64,000 nt of DNA, from NCBI GenBank assembly GCA_000149265.1, contig CH003228.1, positions 1,709,910 to 1,773,909 of the forward strand, in the 5' to 3' direction. Numbering within the stretch: position 1 is the stretch's first letter; each line of letters opens with the position of its first letter. Positions 49,001-60,088 of this stretch are shown here, piece after piece. This DNA is from Ciona savignyi. Taxonomy: Eukaryota > Chordata > Ascidiacea > Phlebobranchia > Cionidae. Under the pieces are notes generated by a model that made no database searches, was not told the DNA's origin, and worked only from the letters and a program-made list of their open reading frames with translations. The position numbers and the translations under genes are program-made.

Positions 49001-52000
49001 TAAAAGGAGTATCCGATCTTACCAGATGGACTTGGATATCCAGAGAGAGCGAAACGAAACGATCCTCCGGCAGCAGAAATCGACAGAAGAGGAAGCTCTT
49101 CTCACATCAAGATCCAACAATGATAGATTCCAACAAATGAAGGATCAATTGAACCGGGAGAGAAATACCATCAAGCGACAACTTTCAACCCAAGTTACTG
49201 AAGTAAAGGATACAGCTAACTTTGCCTGTTTGTTTCAATAAAATTTATTTTCCTGGTGACCAATTTATGTAGTGTCAGGTTTGCACTTGGTCTTTAATGC
49301 TTTAAAAGATAATGAAATTGAAGATCTTGTCTTATAACATTAAATACAAAACAGAATGATCATTCTGGGTCCATAAATTTATAATCTCATCCACAATGCA
49401 CAAGTAATATTCAGTACTTTAGAACATAATGTATTAATTTATAACAAATGATGTTTGACAGGCACTGCTTAATATATTTGTATGTAAAAGTTAATGGTTT
49501 TTTTTAGGAATTAAAGCAGGAAAGTAGTTGTATCACTTCCTGGGTCCCCTGTTTTTATATGGATAAAGAATAATGTTTTTCTTTTCAAGAAAATTTCCCT
49601 CAGAAGCACAAGGAACATCACTCCTGTTGTAATTCAAAACATACGTTAGATAGGGATGCACAATATAGAATTTTCGAATCTTTAAGAAAACTTCTTAGAC
49701 TATTATCCTCCCTCATGGCAGATAGTGTTTAGAGATGTTATATATTATTAAAAAAATATGTAATGGTAAAATATTGTTTGACTACATAAATTGCCCTCAT
49801 CAGTTTAAACGCATATGGCTAATTCACTATATTTAAAAATCATTTACCGCCTCTATTTTTTTAAGTGGGAAATATATGCAGAGCATATCAAATTAAATAT
49901 ATGGTAAAACATTCTAGAATAGAATTCGAAATTCTAGATTCGAAATATATTATTTTAGAATATTCTAGAATACCTAAATATATTGTGCATCCCTACCTTT
50001 AAATGACATAATTCTTTATATGCTGTTAATTAAGCTTTGTAATTACCGAAAATAGCCTTACAATGTTTTAACCATGGTCTACACAGAATCAAATACTACA
50101 ATATAATAGAAAACTAACACTGATTTATAAATTGTTTAAATAATTTCCAATCAGCTAAAGAAACAGGCTGAAGCTGCCCAATCTCGCAACAGTCAGCTTA
50201 CCCGGGGTAACTCTGAACTGCGATCGAAACTTGCTGAGCGTGAGCAGTGCGTTCTGAAAATAAAGGAGAAGCTAAAACAGCAGAAAACTATGCTGGAGAG
50301 GCTACAGGCAGAGAAGAAAAGTAAACTGATGACGGATCAAAAAATAAAAGTGGGTTGCTGTGAGTGTGTGGTATCTAAAGTCAATATGTGGATCAGAGTA
50401 AACTTTTCTTTCATGTGAATACGTATGCACAGAGTGTGGTGTTTGTGTATAGGGCAACACTAAAATAAACACAACTTATTTAAACCCTGCCACAATTACT
50501 AATATCCACCCCAACCTAAATCTAACCCCTAAGCTTCATTTTAGTATACAGTTTTTCCCTGTGAATGCATTTTTGAAAGCTTTTGTCTACAAAACATTAA
50601 AAATATCTTTCATGTTTTGTTGACTTTTTATCGTAAATACTATTTGGTAAGTACTAGGAATGACAAGGATGAAGTGTTCAGGGTGTGGTTCTAACCTCAA
50701 ACTTGATTTGGCCTCGTTGCTTAAACTTCCTCACTGTGCAGCTCTGTAAGCACCAATACATTATGTGTACATTGATAAAGATACAAATGGCAATTCATTC
50801 CATAAGTTCTTTATTAATAAATATTCAGGCGATTGACAACGAGCTGGGAGAGCTTGAAAGAACGAAACTCAACTATATGGAGAAACATAAAGAGCAAGCT
50901 GCGATTATAGCTACGTTTAACAAAGAGGCAAGAAGCGATAAAATTATGTTTCTTGGAGACTTAGTATGTGACCAATTATTTGTGTTTTATCATATGGTTT
51001 GTCACTGTCGCCCTGTGATATGGTAGATTTTAAATTGAACTGCTATAGGTATCATCGCTACAAGAGGATATTGCCGCATTGAGCCACGCTCAGAAGTTAT
51101 CAAGGGAGACGGGCGCTAAACTTGAATCAGAATTAGGCAAAGAGAGAGCTGAAAAGGAGATCCTAATCAACAAAATTCAGGTGGCCTGGCTGTTTGTAAA
51201 ACGTGGTAACTTGTTGCAGATTTTGAAGTAGTATTCATAGATCTGTAAGACAACAAGCATAATTATTATCACCCAGGGTTGAGAGAATGACTCATTAACA
51301 CAAGCTATCATTGTTTGTCAATTTCCTCTTTCAATGCTTAGGATTATTCATGAAATGAATTCAAATTTAGACCAAAAAATTTATATTCAATCAAGAAACC
51401 ATTCACGGAGTAGCTCATCAAGATTGTAGGAGAAATTATCTGGTATAGTAGTACTTATATGAACCATATTGGTAATATAAGGTGCACCTGACAAGCTTTA
51501 AGTAGTATTTCTATACAGGCTGCAGGTGCCTAAACGAGTAGAATAGGTTATTCATGCTTTATCATAGTAAATGACACCAGATTGTTATCACAATTGTCAG
51601 TCCATAATTTTTACCATGTATTTGTAAGAATGTAATTTGTATTTCAGTCATTGGATGGAGCACTGAAGCGTGCGATCAACGAGAAACAAATTGTTGAGGA
51701 AAAACTTCGAAAAGTTCAGGTGGAGTCGGTGCAAGTGCAACAAAATCTTCAGGTGGGTTGTTGTAAATACGTTTTTTTTATATTTACCAATAAATTTGTC
51801 CACATACTGTAGCCTCGACTAAAACGAGCAATACTAAAAGGATGGAGAAGGGGAACTGCTTCACTTATCATTTTTGTGCAATTTCCCTCATGTTAAAATG
51901 CAGTTTTTTTCTTAAATCTTAAATTTAACAAATTAATTATTTTTTTCAGGAAGCACAGTCTTGGTTCAAATCCAAATTTGAAAGCTTAGAAAACGAACTA

Positions 52001-52027
52001 CCAACTAAGCAGTTATCTGGGCGCTAA
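40087..52027 (+). CDS. CCDC150: Coiled-coil domain-containing protein 150
   Basis: Large coiled-coil protein of unknown function. I derive 23 coding exons: 40087-40143, 40467-40585, 40755-40819, 40890-41005, 41478-41665, 42125-42281, 42638-42820, 43053-43207, 43450-43561, 44001-44186, 44312-44470, 44868-45002, 45427-45603, 45746-45916, 46216-46326, 47970-48157, 48450-48663, 49026-49202, 50155-50349, 50829-50963, 51049-51180, 51648-51752 and 51950-52027. They sum to 3,315 nt, 1,104 aa, close to human (about 1,101). Hallmarks: SYENGKLK followed by RVEQLEEEL matches the human YENGKLQIKVKQLEEQ region, NHLQTKLD-like TQMKDELDK follows, and the C terminus EAQSWFKSKFESLENEL matches EAHRWFKHRFDGLQLEL. 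Almost all residues after about 120 are heptad coiled coil. No membrane or catalytic domain. Poly(A) signal at 52176-52181. The intron after exon 15 carries a piggyBac-type element. Confidence 0.93.
40276..40360. repeat. 29-bp tandem repeat, three copies
   Basis: TTTTTGGTCAGTTTCAGGAT plus ATGTAAAAG repeats three times (last copy partly diverged, GGACAG) in the first intron of CCDC150. Confidence 0.9.
45138..45305 (-). mobile_element. Degenerate SINE-like copy in CCDC150 intron
   Basis: Order of blocks matches a reverse SINE: ACTTATGTTTTATCTCTG, AAAGGTGGGGAGAGTTATCAC, ACGAGCAGTCTCCAGATTAC, GAAGCTATTGCATGTGTTG; heavily mutated, head missing. Confidence 0.55.
46513..47397. mobile_element. piggyBac-type element with TTAA target duplication
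   Basis: The left end is TTAA followed by CCCTTTGACGACGACGG; the right end reads CCGTGGTCGTCTAAGGG followed by TTAA (46509-46512 and 47398-47401). The inverted ends match at 15 of 17 bases and start with CCC next to TTAA, as in piggyBac transposons. On the minus strand at about 46939-46850 a short remnant reads MASSQ, stop, then ITADQAASMIEADSDCGDE, resembling the acidic start of a piggyBac transposase; the rest is missing. At 885 bp it is an internally deleted, non-autonomous copy within a CCDC150 intron. Several TGACGTCA palindromes lie inside. Confidence 0.82.
49651..49995. mobile_element. TIR element (MITE) in CCDC150 intron
   Basis: TAGGGATGCACAATATA (49651-49667) and its exact complement TATATTGTGCATCCCTA (49979-49995) bound 345 bp rich in TTCTAGAA/TTCGAA palindromes. 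No clear 8-bp duplication; if the outer TA is the target, a Tc1/mariner-type TA duplication fits, otherwise a hAT-like GGGATGC end. No ORF. Confidence 0.75.
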
Positions 52028-52175
52028 CAAGATCATTTCAATGGACATATATCTCTTTACTGCATATATTGCTCATGATATATACCGTATTCCGTCTAAT
52101 TTTACCACTGTAACAAACAGTATTAAATATTTTTTATGCGTAATCAATTTATTTTCGACATGAATTTTGTGGTGA

Positions 52176-52181
52176 AATAAA
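52176..52181 (+). terminator. Poly(A) signal of CCDC150
   Basis: AATAAA 149 bp after the CCDC150 stop. The convergent CAPZB stop is at 52634, so the two 3' UTRs share about 600 bp of DNA at most; minus-strand AATAAA candidates lie near 52521 and 52233. Confidence 0.65.
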
Positions 52182-52633
52182 GAATACATTTACTCCATTC
52201 ATACACCACGTCTATAATTCTGGCTACAAAATAATTTTATTTCCAAAGAGATAAAAATTCCAACTAATATAATTAGCAAAGATTTCATAATTGTATAATT
52301 TTACTGCAAAATGACGCAAACAAACTTAAATAATTTAGTCGGAGACACTGAATTATTACTGGGCCAAGCCCGCATACATGTTTTTAGTAAATATAAGCAT
52401 GCACTGGGTGTTGCACATTGAAAAAGTGTGATAACAAAGAAGATATATGTATGTATATATAATAGAGTACGAGACAGCAGATTTTGCTCACTAAGTTTCG
52501 AATCATTATCAAAATTGTGATATTTATTGGTCGGCATGTGGATTTTATTTTTCCCGTTGCCGGTGCACATGTAACCCTACAGTGTTATGGTGTCTCTGTG
52601 GGCATGGGCAGCTCGAGAGAAAAAGTCGCCAAA

Positions 52634-55600
52634 TTACTTTCCAAATTTGCTTTTCAGTTCATTTGCAACTACTTGTCGTTTGTCCTTCTCAGATGCAGGG
52701 GTGAGCGATCTAAAACATACGAGGGAGTTTTTACGGTCAATTTGCGCTAATCGAAATCGTTTCATATTGCGGATACGGAAAATATCACAAATTCGCATTT
52801 GCTTCACTGCAATTCTTTGCAAAGCCGACGGAAAGTTCAAGATTGAGCTTCTTCCGATGGTCGCGAGAGACAGAGTGAGGAAACACAAAGCTGAAGAAAG
52901 AGTAGAGAACAAAGGAAATATAGCAGAGATGATAGAACAATAGAAGTACAAAGTAAACAAGTGCGAGATTACAGTTTCACATTCACAATAAGCGCAAGTA
53001 CACAGTAGAACTTTTGTCTAAATATTGACGAATAACAGGTATAGAATAGAAATAAAACAAAAGAGCAAGAGTAATGATGCAGTTGGTTTTTTGAGCAATA
53101 CAAGGAATTCTTAATACAAACAATCAAGTTACCGCAGATCCTGTACGATGTCCCTCGTCTTGCCGAAGTAGATTTCATTGAGGGTATTCCTCATCTTATT
53201 TTCCATCTCTTCAACCAATTTCCCAATATTAGCAATGTGCGAGTTGCCGTCATTCACAGCAGTGTCCTTTTCAACCTGGCGAACAAAACACATTGTTATG
53301 TATCTTCGTGGCACCTGTACTAGCACAACAGGACTTCTAGTTACAAAAACTTGGCAGTTCCAGCAATACCAGTCTTCCAATTTAAACTTGTATTTTAGTT
53401 CTACGTTAAATTATTGCCAAAATTAAATTAAATATCACAATTTGTTATATCTAGGTTTACCGGGCACAATACAAAGTATGACACTCTGTGTGGAGTATAA
53501 CAGAGAAATATACAACATTTTAACCCCAGTAAGTGTATCGTGGAGCAACCCACCTGTCGAGTTAAACTTCCCCCCAAATTCATGGTTCCTGATGCAGCTT
53601 TGCTGGTTTGAAGCCACAACATCACTGTGGAAGTGAGTTTGTAATGAGCGTTGCGCCCGCCAGATTTCTCCTGCAAATTTAAATTCAGTAAGAACAATGG
53701 AATTCTCCATGATGAACAATAACCTGTGATACAATTTGACCCCCTATTTCCTTAAGTAAACTGATAGATAGTGCTGCCACTCTCTTTATCTAGTGGATCG
53801 GCTGAATTTTTTTATCCATAGACCACATATAGTGGTACATATAGTGGTAGTTCAAAAATAGCATCAAATCATCTGAATAAACTATGCAAAAACACACCTA
53901 AATTAATGCTGTAGGGTTAGCAAAGCACTATAAGAACAAAACTATTGGTAACATACTAAGTAGTTTAACTTAGTAGTGTTAAACCCTAATCAAGCGGAAA
54001 TTCAACCAGTATTAACAATCCACAATAGAAAATCACCCAGACTCACCACGACTTCAATGACATGGATCGAATCCCAACAACCTTTGATTTTCGGAGAAGA
54101 ATCACCAACTTTTTTAATAAGAATGGCTCCAGCGAAACCATGGTCCAAATCCCACATGTATACAGATGAGATACCTCCCTCATAATACCTGCATTATATT
54201 ACGGATAAATATACAAGAAATGAAGGAAAGCATACTCATACTTATCCCCAAGTGGGTAAAACATGTGTAATCATCAAATTACATGTCTAGAGCAGTTGAG
54301 TACTGGAGGTATTACAATATGTTGTGTATGTTGGCTATGGTTTTTCTCAACACATTAATCCACTGGGTTCAGAAAATATGCTGCAAAATGTCTTGGTTGA
54401 CAGTCACCTTACCGTAACAATAGAAAATTTAAATAAAATATGGTAAACATATACAGTTCCCTTTTAAGATATACAAGAAACGAATTGGCAACACAATGTT
54501 GATAGACTTCAGTCTGAATGAAAAGGATAAATCTGTCCATCCAAATAATAAATTTTTATAAACCAATTTAAAAAATAAGACAAGCTTTTTCTGATTTCCT
54601 TCTGATTTCTTCATGTTTGTAACCAGATCTAATATTAATAGCTTACTGTGGTGTATTGTTACAGCAGGGTGGATCCGTAAAAAACATTGAACACGGCTAT
54701 ACTCGTTCAAATACAATGTAATTAATCCTAGCAACGTTTCATATAATGGTACATAAAAACATTGTTGTCACTACTTACAGCTCTCTGTAGGAATCGAACG
54801 CACTGTTGGCACTAACTTCAATATCCCGTAAGCGGTCTGATGGTTTAGCTCCATCAGAAAGTGGTGGATCATATGTGTTGCTCCATGGTGACCTGCATTA
54901 CAACATGTAATCAGTGTCCACTATGAAACGCAACATTTTGCTTCTGTTTAAAGTATTTGTTGCTGAGAATAATATTTTCAAGCCTTTAGACTTCATGTCT
55001 TGACCAACATCTCATCAGAGAATAACGATGTCCCACTATCCAAACATTACCTGTACGAGTCCCCATCCCTGTTATAATCGCAGAGCAAATAGTCTTTCCC
55101 AGTTTGTTTGTCACGTAAAACTCTCAGCGGCTGATCCACTGAGGAGAGAAGATCTTCGCACAGTTCCGGAACAAGGTCGATGAGATCTGAGAGGTTTTTC
55201 TCCACTTTCTGAGGAGGAAGCCTCCTCATCAGATCAAGAGCATAATCCAGTTGAAGATCCTGACAGAAAGCATAAGGTCAGGTAGGTGTTTATGTTGCTA
55301 TAATAAATGAAAATTAAAACACGAAATTTGGTCAAAAAATCAAAACAAAATTTGGGGAATTGCCAATTTAATAGTAATGTATGTGTTTAATATGCGGATG
55401 CTTATTAAAGCAATAAGAGATCATAAACATACACTTTACATTTACAAACATAAATAACCCATATACAAACACGGCACAGGAAATGATTCAGATTTGTAAT
55501 TTTAGTTATACAAAATAAATATATCAGTGGGATGCAGTACTTGTACCACACCAAAGAATACATACTTTCTTAGTTTCACAATTTGATGGCAAGAAAGTTT

Positions 55601-58113
55601 TATATATGACAAGTTATCTAAAAAGTTATAAGATGATTGGAAGCCAAAGCCTAATTAAGTAAGTTTAAACTCATAGGCTAAACTTCATGAGATAAAACTC
55701 ATGTAGGTTGAATCCCTTAAAATGTATGTGCTATGTGTGTGCACTAAAATTAGTCACTTGTGTGGGTAGAAACCAGGTAAAGTAAAACTCATGTAGGTTG
55801 AATCCCTGTGCAACAAACATCAGGATTGTTTATTTGATGACAATTAAATGTGATAAAATTAGCTACATTTCTACATTTTTAGCCACGTTATACTTTTTAC
55901 ATTTATTTGTCACTTTTGTAAATCTGTATATTCTTCATGCATATAACCTCATTTGAATGACATTTCCAACCAATTAAAATGAAATGTTTAAGACGGAAGT
56001 AGTGCTGTTTCCTATTATTAAAGCAGACTTTCGATACCGTGAACTCGTGAATAGTGAAATCCATTATTTTCCATGTAAACCAGCAGTTTAAGGTAATATT
56101 TTAATGGCTCGCCTATATTCGCTATTTGCTCTGATCCAATTGATACTTAGGTGAAACTAATTTTTGCAAACAATAACTGATCTTTTAAACTCTGAAGCTG
56201 TAAAAAAAATTCGTATTAAAAATGTAAAATTTTACACTTGGGCCAAGTCATTACACAAGTATGGACTTAAAATAAAAAAGCTTAGCTGTTCCATTGCATA
56301 AAGTAAATTATTTACTTAAGCAGCTACTGGTAACTGCCTACTATATTTGATCATATTTACATTAGCAGTAATATATATATTGTAGTGTGAATATGTGTGT
56401 ATAAACGGAATTAAGAATTATAATTTATGCTCATTTAATTACTTATTGAAGAAACAAATCAATAATTTTTAACCAATATATACCTGTGTCTATATATGCT
56501 TAACAGACATGCACATTTGGTCCATTGCGTTGAAAAAACACACTATAAAATGAATTAATTACTTAGCTTAACTGAATTACTTAGCTTTGAACTACCGTAC
56601 TTAGCTAACTCAATAAATATAAAAGCCGTTTATTTAAACCATTTTATAATAACTGGATTGATTATTAAAATACACTTTAAAATCAATGTGTCAAATTATA
56701 AATTCAATGTAAAGTACATTTACCTATTTTTTTTGTAAAATGAAAGTTAATGAATAATTTTTTAATAACAAAAAAACACATTAACTTTCATGTGCATTTA
56801 TTAAATAAGTTTTTTTCACAATTAATCTACACAGCTTAAGACCATGGAAACCATCAGATAATATCGCACTATTGGTTAATGGTATATAACTTTCTACACT
56901 GACTGCGCTTTTACCTACATTTTAAAATTTAATATTAATTATTTATTAAGTGAAAATGTACTCGTACCAATTAGCTTATATTATAACCGGCAAAAGAATC
57001 GGATAAAAGATGGAATACTGATCATTTATTAACAAGACAAACCTATGCATTTTTAGGATAGGATAGGATATTCATGTTCATCCCCGTGCATGGGAAAACC
57101 AAGTGGGTTAACACACAGGCAATTGTCAGATCACCTCCTTCAATTTGGTAGAACCCAATAATCCGCTGGGTTCAGGCAATTTCCGTTAGGTGGCTTGCCC
57201 AAGCACACAACAGACTAGCTAGCAACCATTTTCGCACTTGCAACCTTTCGATTGAAAGGCGACGCACTTAACTGCTAGACCGGTGATTTTCAACCTTTTT
57301 GCTGCACTGGAACCCAATGGAAACATTCTACTGACTAAAGGAACCCCTGTGCAATAATTTGATTGTTCAAAGTTTTACATTTTACAAAAATTTAATGTTT
57401 ATTCATTCAAAATTAAAAGTTGCGGAACCCCTGGACTGTATTGGCGGAACCCTAAAGTTCCGCGGAACCCTGGTTGAAAACCACTGCGCTAGACCAATGG
57501 GCCAGACTGATTTTTAGTTAAGCATGTGGTCCTGGCCAGCTACACTGTTTTTATGTGCACGCCGGTGGCCATTTTTAAAAAGTATGGCTTGTCCGACTGA
57601 TTAGCTTGATGGGTAAATGCACCACTTTTCAGCTGAAAGATCGCTAGCGAGTCGGTTGTGTCCTTGAGCAAGACACGCATCAGACATCCATTGGATTATT
57701 GGGTTTTACCAAATTATACACAACACACTGTAATAGCTCCAGTAAGCCGACGGTGGGCATGAAGTGTTCTGACGATTGTCTGTGGGTTAAATACTCATTG
57801 TATTTCGCATTCAGGGAGATAAACATAATTATCCTATCTTTGACTAATTCAATGAAAAATCATGGGTGCTAACAAAATTAAGAGGGCAAATTAGCCATTT
57901 TTATGTTAAAGCGGGTGCAACCATATAATTTGCGTTAAAATTTCCATGCACCTGCATGCGGGTCATTTTGTATTTATACATAACGCTGATAGGCTTTTAC
58001 CATACAACAATACCATTAGTTTGTAAATGGCCAAATGGGTGTTAATGTCGTACAATGTAAGGCTTTGTTAATTAAATCTTTCTATAATATTTTACATACA
58101 CACTTACCGTCAT
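52634..58113 (-). CDS. CAPZB: F-actin-capping protein subunit beta
   Basis: Beta subunit of the CapZ heterodimer that caps actin barbed ends. Seven exons: 58108-58113 (only ATG ACG, before a GTAAGTG donor), 55051-55259, 54779-54892, 54047-54188, 53554-53670, 53133-53275 and 52634-52709; 268 aa against 272 in human. Strongly conserved segments include [96 protein letters not shown] and [19 protein letters not shown]. The last exon encodes the variable actin-binding tail ([12 protein letters not shown]...). Reading into the last intron would stop at once after DLR. One C-terminal exon is seen, so the vertebrate beta1/beta2 splice choice is not evident. Intron 1 (2.85 kb) contains two SINEs and a nested MITE. 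Confidence 0.95.
54238..54395 (-). mobile_element. Degenerate SINE-like fragment in CAPZB intron
   Basis: ACTTATCCCCAAGTGGGTAAA, a diverged middle, then ACACATTAATCCACTGGGTT; same block order as reverse SINE copies. Confidence 0.5.
56740..56791. repeat. Inverted repeat in CAPZB intron 1
   Basis: ATGAAAGTTAATG (56740-56752) and CATTAACTTTCAT (56779-56791) are perfectly complementary with a 26-base AT-rich loop. Could be a tiny foldback element. Confidence 0.6.
57054..57510 (-). mobile_element. SINE-like copy split by a MITE
   Basis: Begins with the tail GGATAGGATAGGATATTCATG and runs through GGTTAACACACAGGCAATTG and CCAATAATCCGCTGGGTT to GGCGACGCACTTAACTGCTAGAC. It is interrupted at 57281-57486 and resumes with CAATGGGCCAGACTGAT. 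Confidence 0.8.
57281..57486. mobile_element. hAT-type MITE nested in SINE
   Basis: Left end CGGTGATTTTCAACC, right end GGTTGAAAACCACTG (13 of 15 complementary), the common hAT end CAGTGGTTTTCAACC. Flanked by TGCTAGAC (57273-57280) and CGCTAGAC (57487-57494), an 8-bp target duplication with one mismatch. The 206-bp interior is non-coding and rich in GGAACCC words. Confidence 0.85.
57593..57837 (+). mobile_element. SINE-like copy
   Basis: Forward copy: GACTGATTAGCTTGATGGGT head, GAGTCGGTTGTGTCCTTGAG, ACACTGTAATAGCTCCAGT, CGACGGTGGGC, and end GATAAACATAATTATCCTATC. In CAPZB intron 1. Confidence 0.8.
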
Positions 58114-59077
58114 AATACTTTAATAATACAATAACAAACAGTTTCAGCGTTTAGCAGCAGACCAGGAAGGTTAAAATCAATACCTAGTCGTTTGATTGGA
58201 ATCTTATAAAAGAGATGAAAAAATATTAGCTAATAAGCCATTTATAATAACATTTGTATAAAAAATTGTTTTGTCAAGAATGTCAAATTAAAAAAACTAA
58301 AGAACTTCCGTTTCCCAAACTAAATTTAATCGAGTTGAACTATAAAAAATCCTCGTATATGTTTTAATCTCTGCTCGTCTTGGATTTAGCCTCGCCTTAC
58401 TTCCTTTTTAATGCTGCGGCGGGTCAAAGGTGGCGTTATTTTTTGAAGCTGTGAAATATAAATTTAAAATACGTTTTAATGTTTGACCTCGAGATCTTTT
58501 AGGGTATGCTAGCCGGAGCATTTTTTAAATAATGAAAAAGCGACAAAAAATACAAACAAAAGAGAAAATTCACAAAACATGTTTTGCATAAAATGACAAA
58601 TTAGGTTTTCCTAAATTCCAAATCATTTTATACAATGTTTCAGTATAGTCTTCACACTCTTTGTGAAGATTTTTTAGGAATTTTTCCAGGCGGTGACAAA
58701 TTCTGTAAAAGCATTTTAGACAGGTTTCATCTTTTGTATTTTCCTAAGGTATATAACAAAACGTAGGCCTATATGTAAGTGCATAATATATGGGAACGTG
58801 TTTCTGGTTTAATGTTGCAGTATCTACTTACTTTTACCAAATTTCATTAATTATTATCTTATAAGGGTAATTTTTTATAATGCCTCTAAAATTTAATCTG
58901 ATTTGGAATGGTCGTTGACGTGTTTCGATACAACATTTGTATCCGTTAAAATACATATATTTTCTCCTGTGAGTCAGCATTATCAGTAAAGTTACAATTT
59001 GTATTATTATAGAGAAAATTTAATAGATGTTGCCTCTTATTTTTTATTGTTCTGGTTTGTATGTCAATATTAATACG

Positions 59078-59338
59078 TCCTACCAATTAGTCTGGTGGAT
59101 AATTGCTCGCCTTTCAACCAAAGGTTAAGGTTCGAAACTGGTCACGAACTAGTAGGTTGTCTCCTTAGCGTACTGCGCCGAAACCCAACGGATTAATGGA
59201 TTTTACCAAACTGTAGAAAAGTTTTATTCATACACGCCACACTACAATAGCTCCGCTAAACCGACGGTGGACGTTGGTATTCTGAAGATTGCCTGTGTGT
59301 TAACCTCACTGGATCTCTTGGATAAACATAAATACCAC
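59078..59338 (+). mobile_element. SINE-like copy with clear tRNA boxes
   Basis: TTAGTCTGGTGGATAA fits a degenerate box A and AAGGTTCGAAACTG is a good box B (GGTTCGA), about 35 bp apart, supporting a tRNA-derived pol III promoter. The 3' part has CACTACAATAGCTCCGCT and GGATAAACATAAATACC. Confidence 0.8.
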
Positions 59339-59585
59339 ATAATAGTTTTTTACCAGAGGATATGGTAAGAATAATTAAATCAAAAACCAAATCTTTGGAT
59401 CCGAAACGTTTGTGCTCATAAGCCGTTCAGTTAAAATTGCATTAACAAATAGTAGTGACTATAAAATACGTGGTTCGCACTCTCTTGTTTTCGTATATAA
59501 TTTCAATATTGTTCTGGCATCCTTTAAATAAATGTCATAGTTAACGCCCCAATTATTTACAACACACACTCTCGTATTTAACAAC

Positions 59586-59675
59586 TTAATCATACAGGCC
59601 AAATCCTACGGGAGAGACGAAGTAATCTGGCGATGGACGGTCTTTATAAGGCGAGTTAAAGCGGAAATTTTCCAT
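59586..59675 (-). CDS. Possible terminal exon, unrecognised
   Basis: A 29-codon ORF from an ATG (MENFRFNSPYKDRPSPDYF... ending GFGLYD) with Pro/Tyr/Phe-rich, clearly protein-like composition. The frame is open 9 codons further upstream to an AG acceptor (GTCCAG), so it may be the last exon of a minus-strand gene whose other exons I cannot place, or a first exon using the GTATGA donor just before the stop. It lies between divergent CAPZB and STPG1. Could also be chance. Confidence 0.3.
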   Translation of the reverse strand: MENFRFNSPYKDRPSPDYFVSPVGFGLYD

Positions 59676-60088
59676 TCGTTTGAGGATAATTTTCTGGACA
59701 TGACTTAAAAACGTTTAAAATGACAGATTTCGCGTCAATACGCAGTGTTTTTAACATTTTGGTACTGTTATAATAACAGCAAGTGGAACTGGTAAAGTTC
59801 TCTCCCTTAGAAACCCCGAAAAGTGTCTAACAAGAGTCTAATGATAATGAAGAATTTTTTTTCAATAAAACACGTTTATTTTATAACTGACATCAGTATA
59901 ACATCTAAAAAACTTCTTCATGTCAAAAATAATTTAAAGAAATTAAATTTAGCAGCTTGATGTAGGGAATTCCCCAATTTAGTTGCCATGGTAAATATCT
60001 TAATAGCTTAAAAGGTTTCAAGTGGTTTTGAAAAATGTTTTTTAAAGAATAGATCATTAGAAATGACCTAGTTGGCACCATTTTAACA

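Larger units (their letters stand above)
58114..60088. other. Intergenic between divergent CAPZB and STPG1
   Basis: Presumed promoter regions of both genes, one SINE copy (59078-59338) and one exon-like minus-strand ORF (59586-59675, listed separately). Otherwise AT-rich with no clear element. Confidence 0.5.

Noticed and set aside
52587..52943. 118-codon plus-strand ORF near CAPZB
   Set aside because: It overlaps the antisense of the CAPZB last exon and adjacent intron; the minus strand carries a well-supported exon.
59078..59338. True tRNA gene
   Set aside because: The box A and box B words belong to a SINE head; no cloverleaf or anticodon arm can be folded and the same sequence is repeated through the window.
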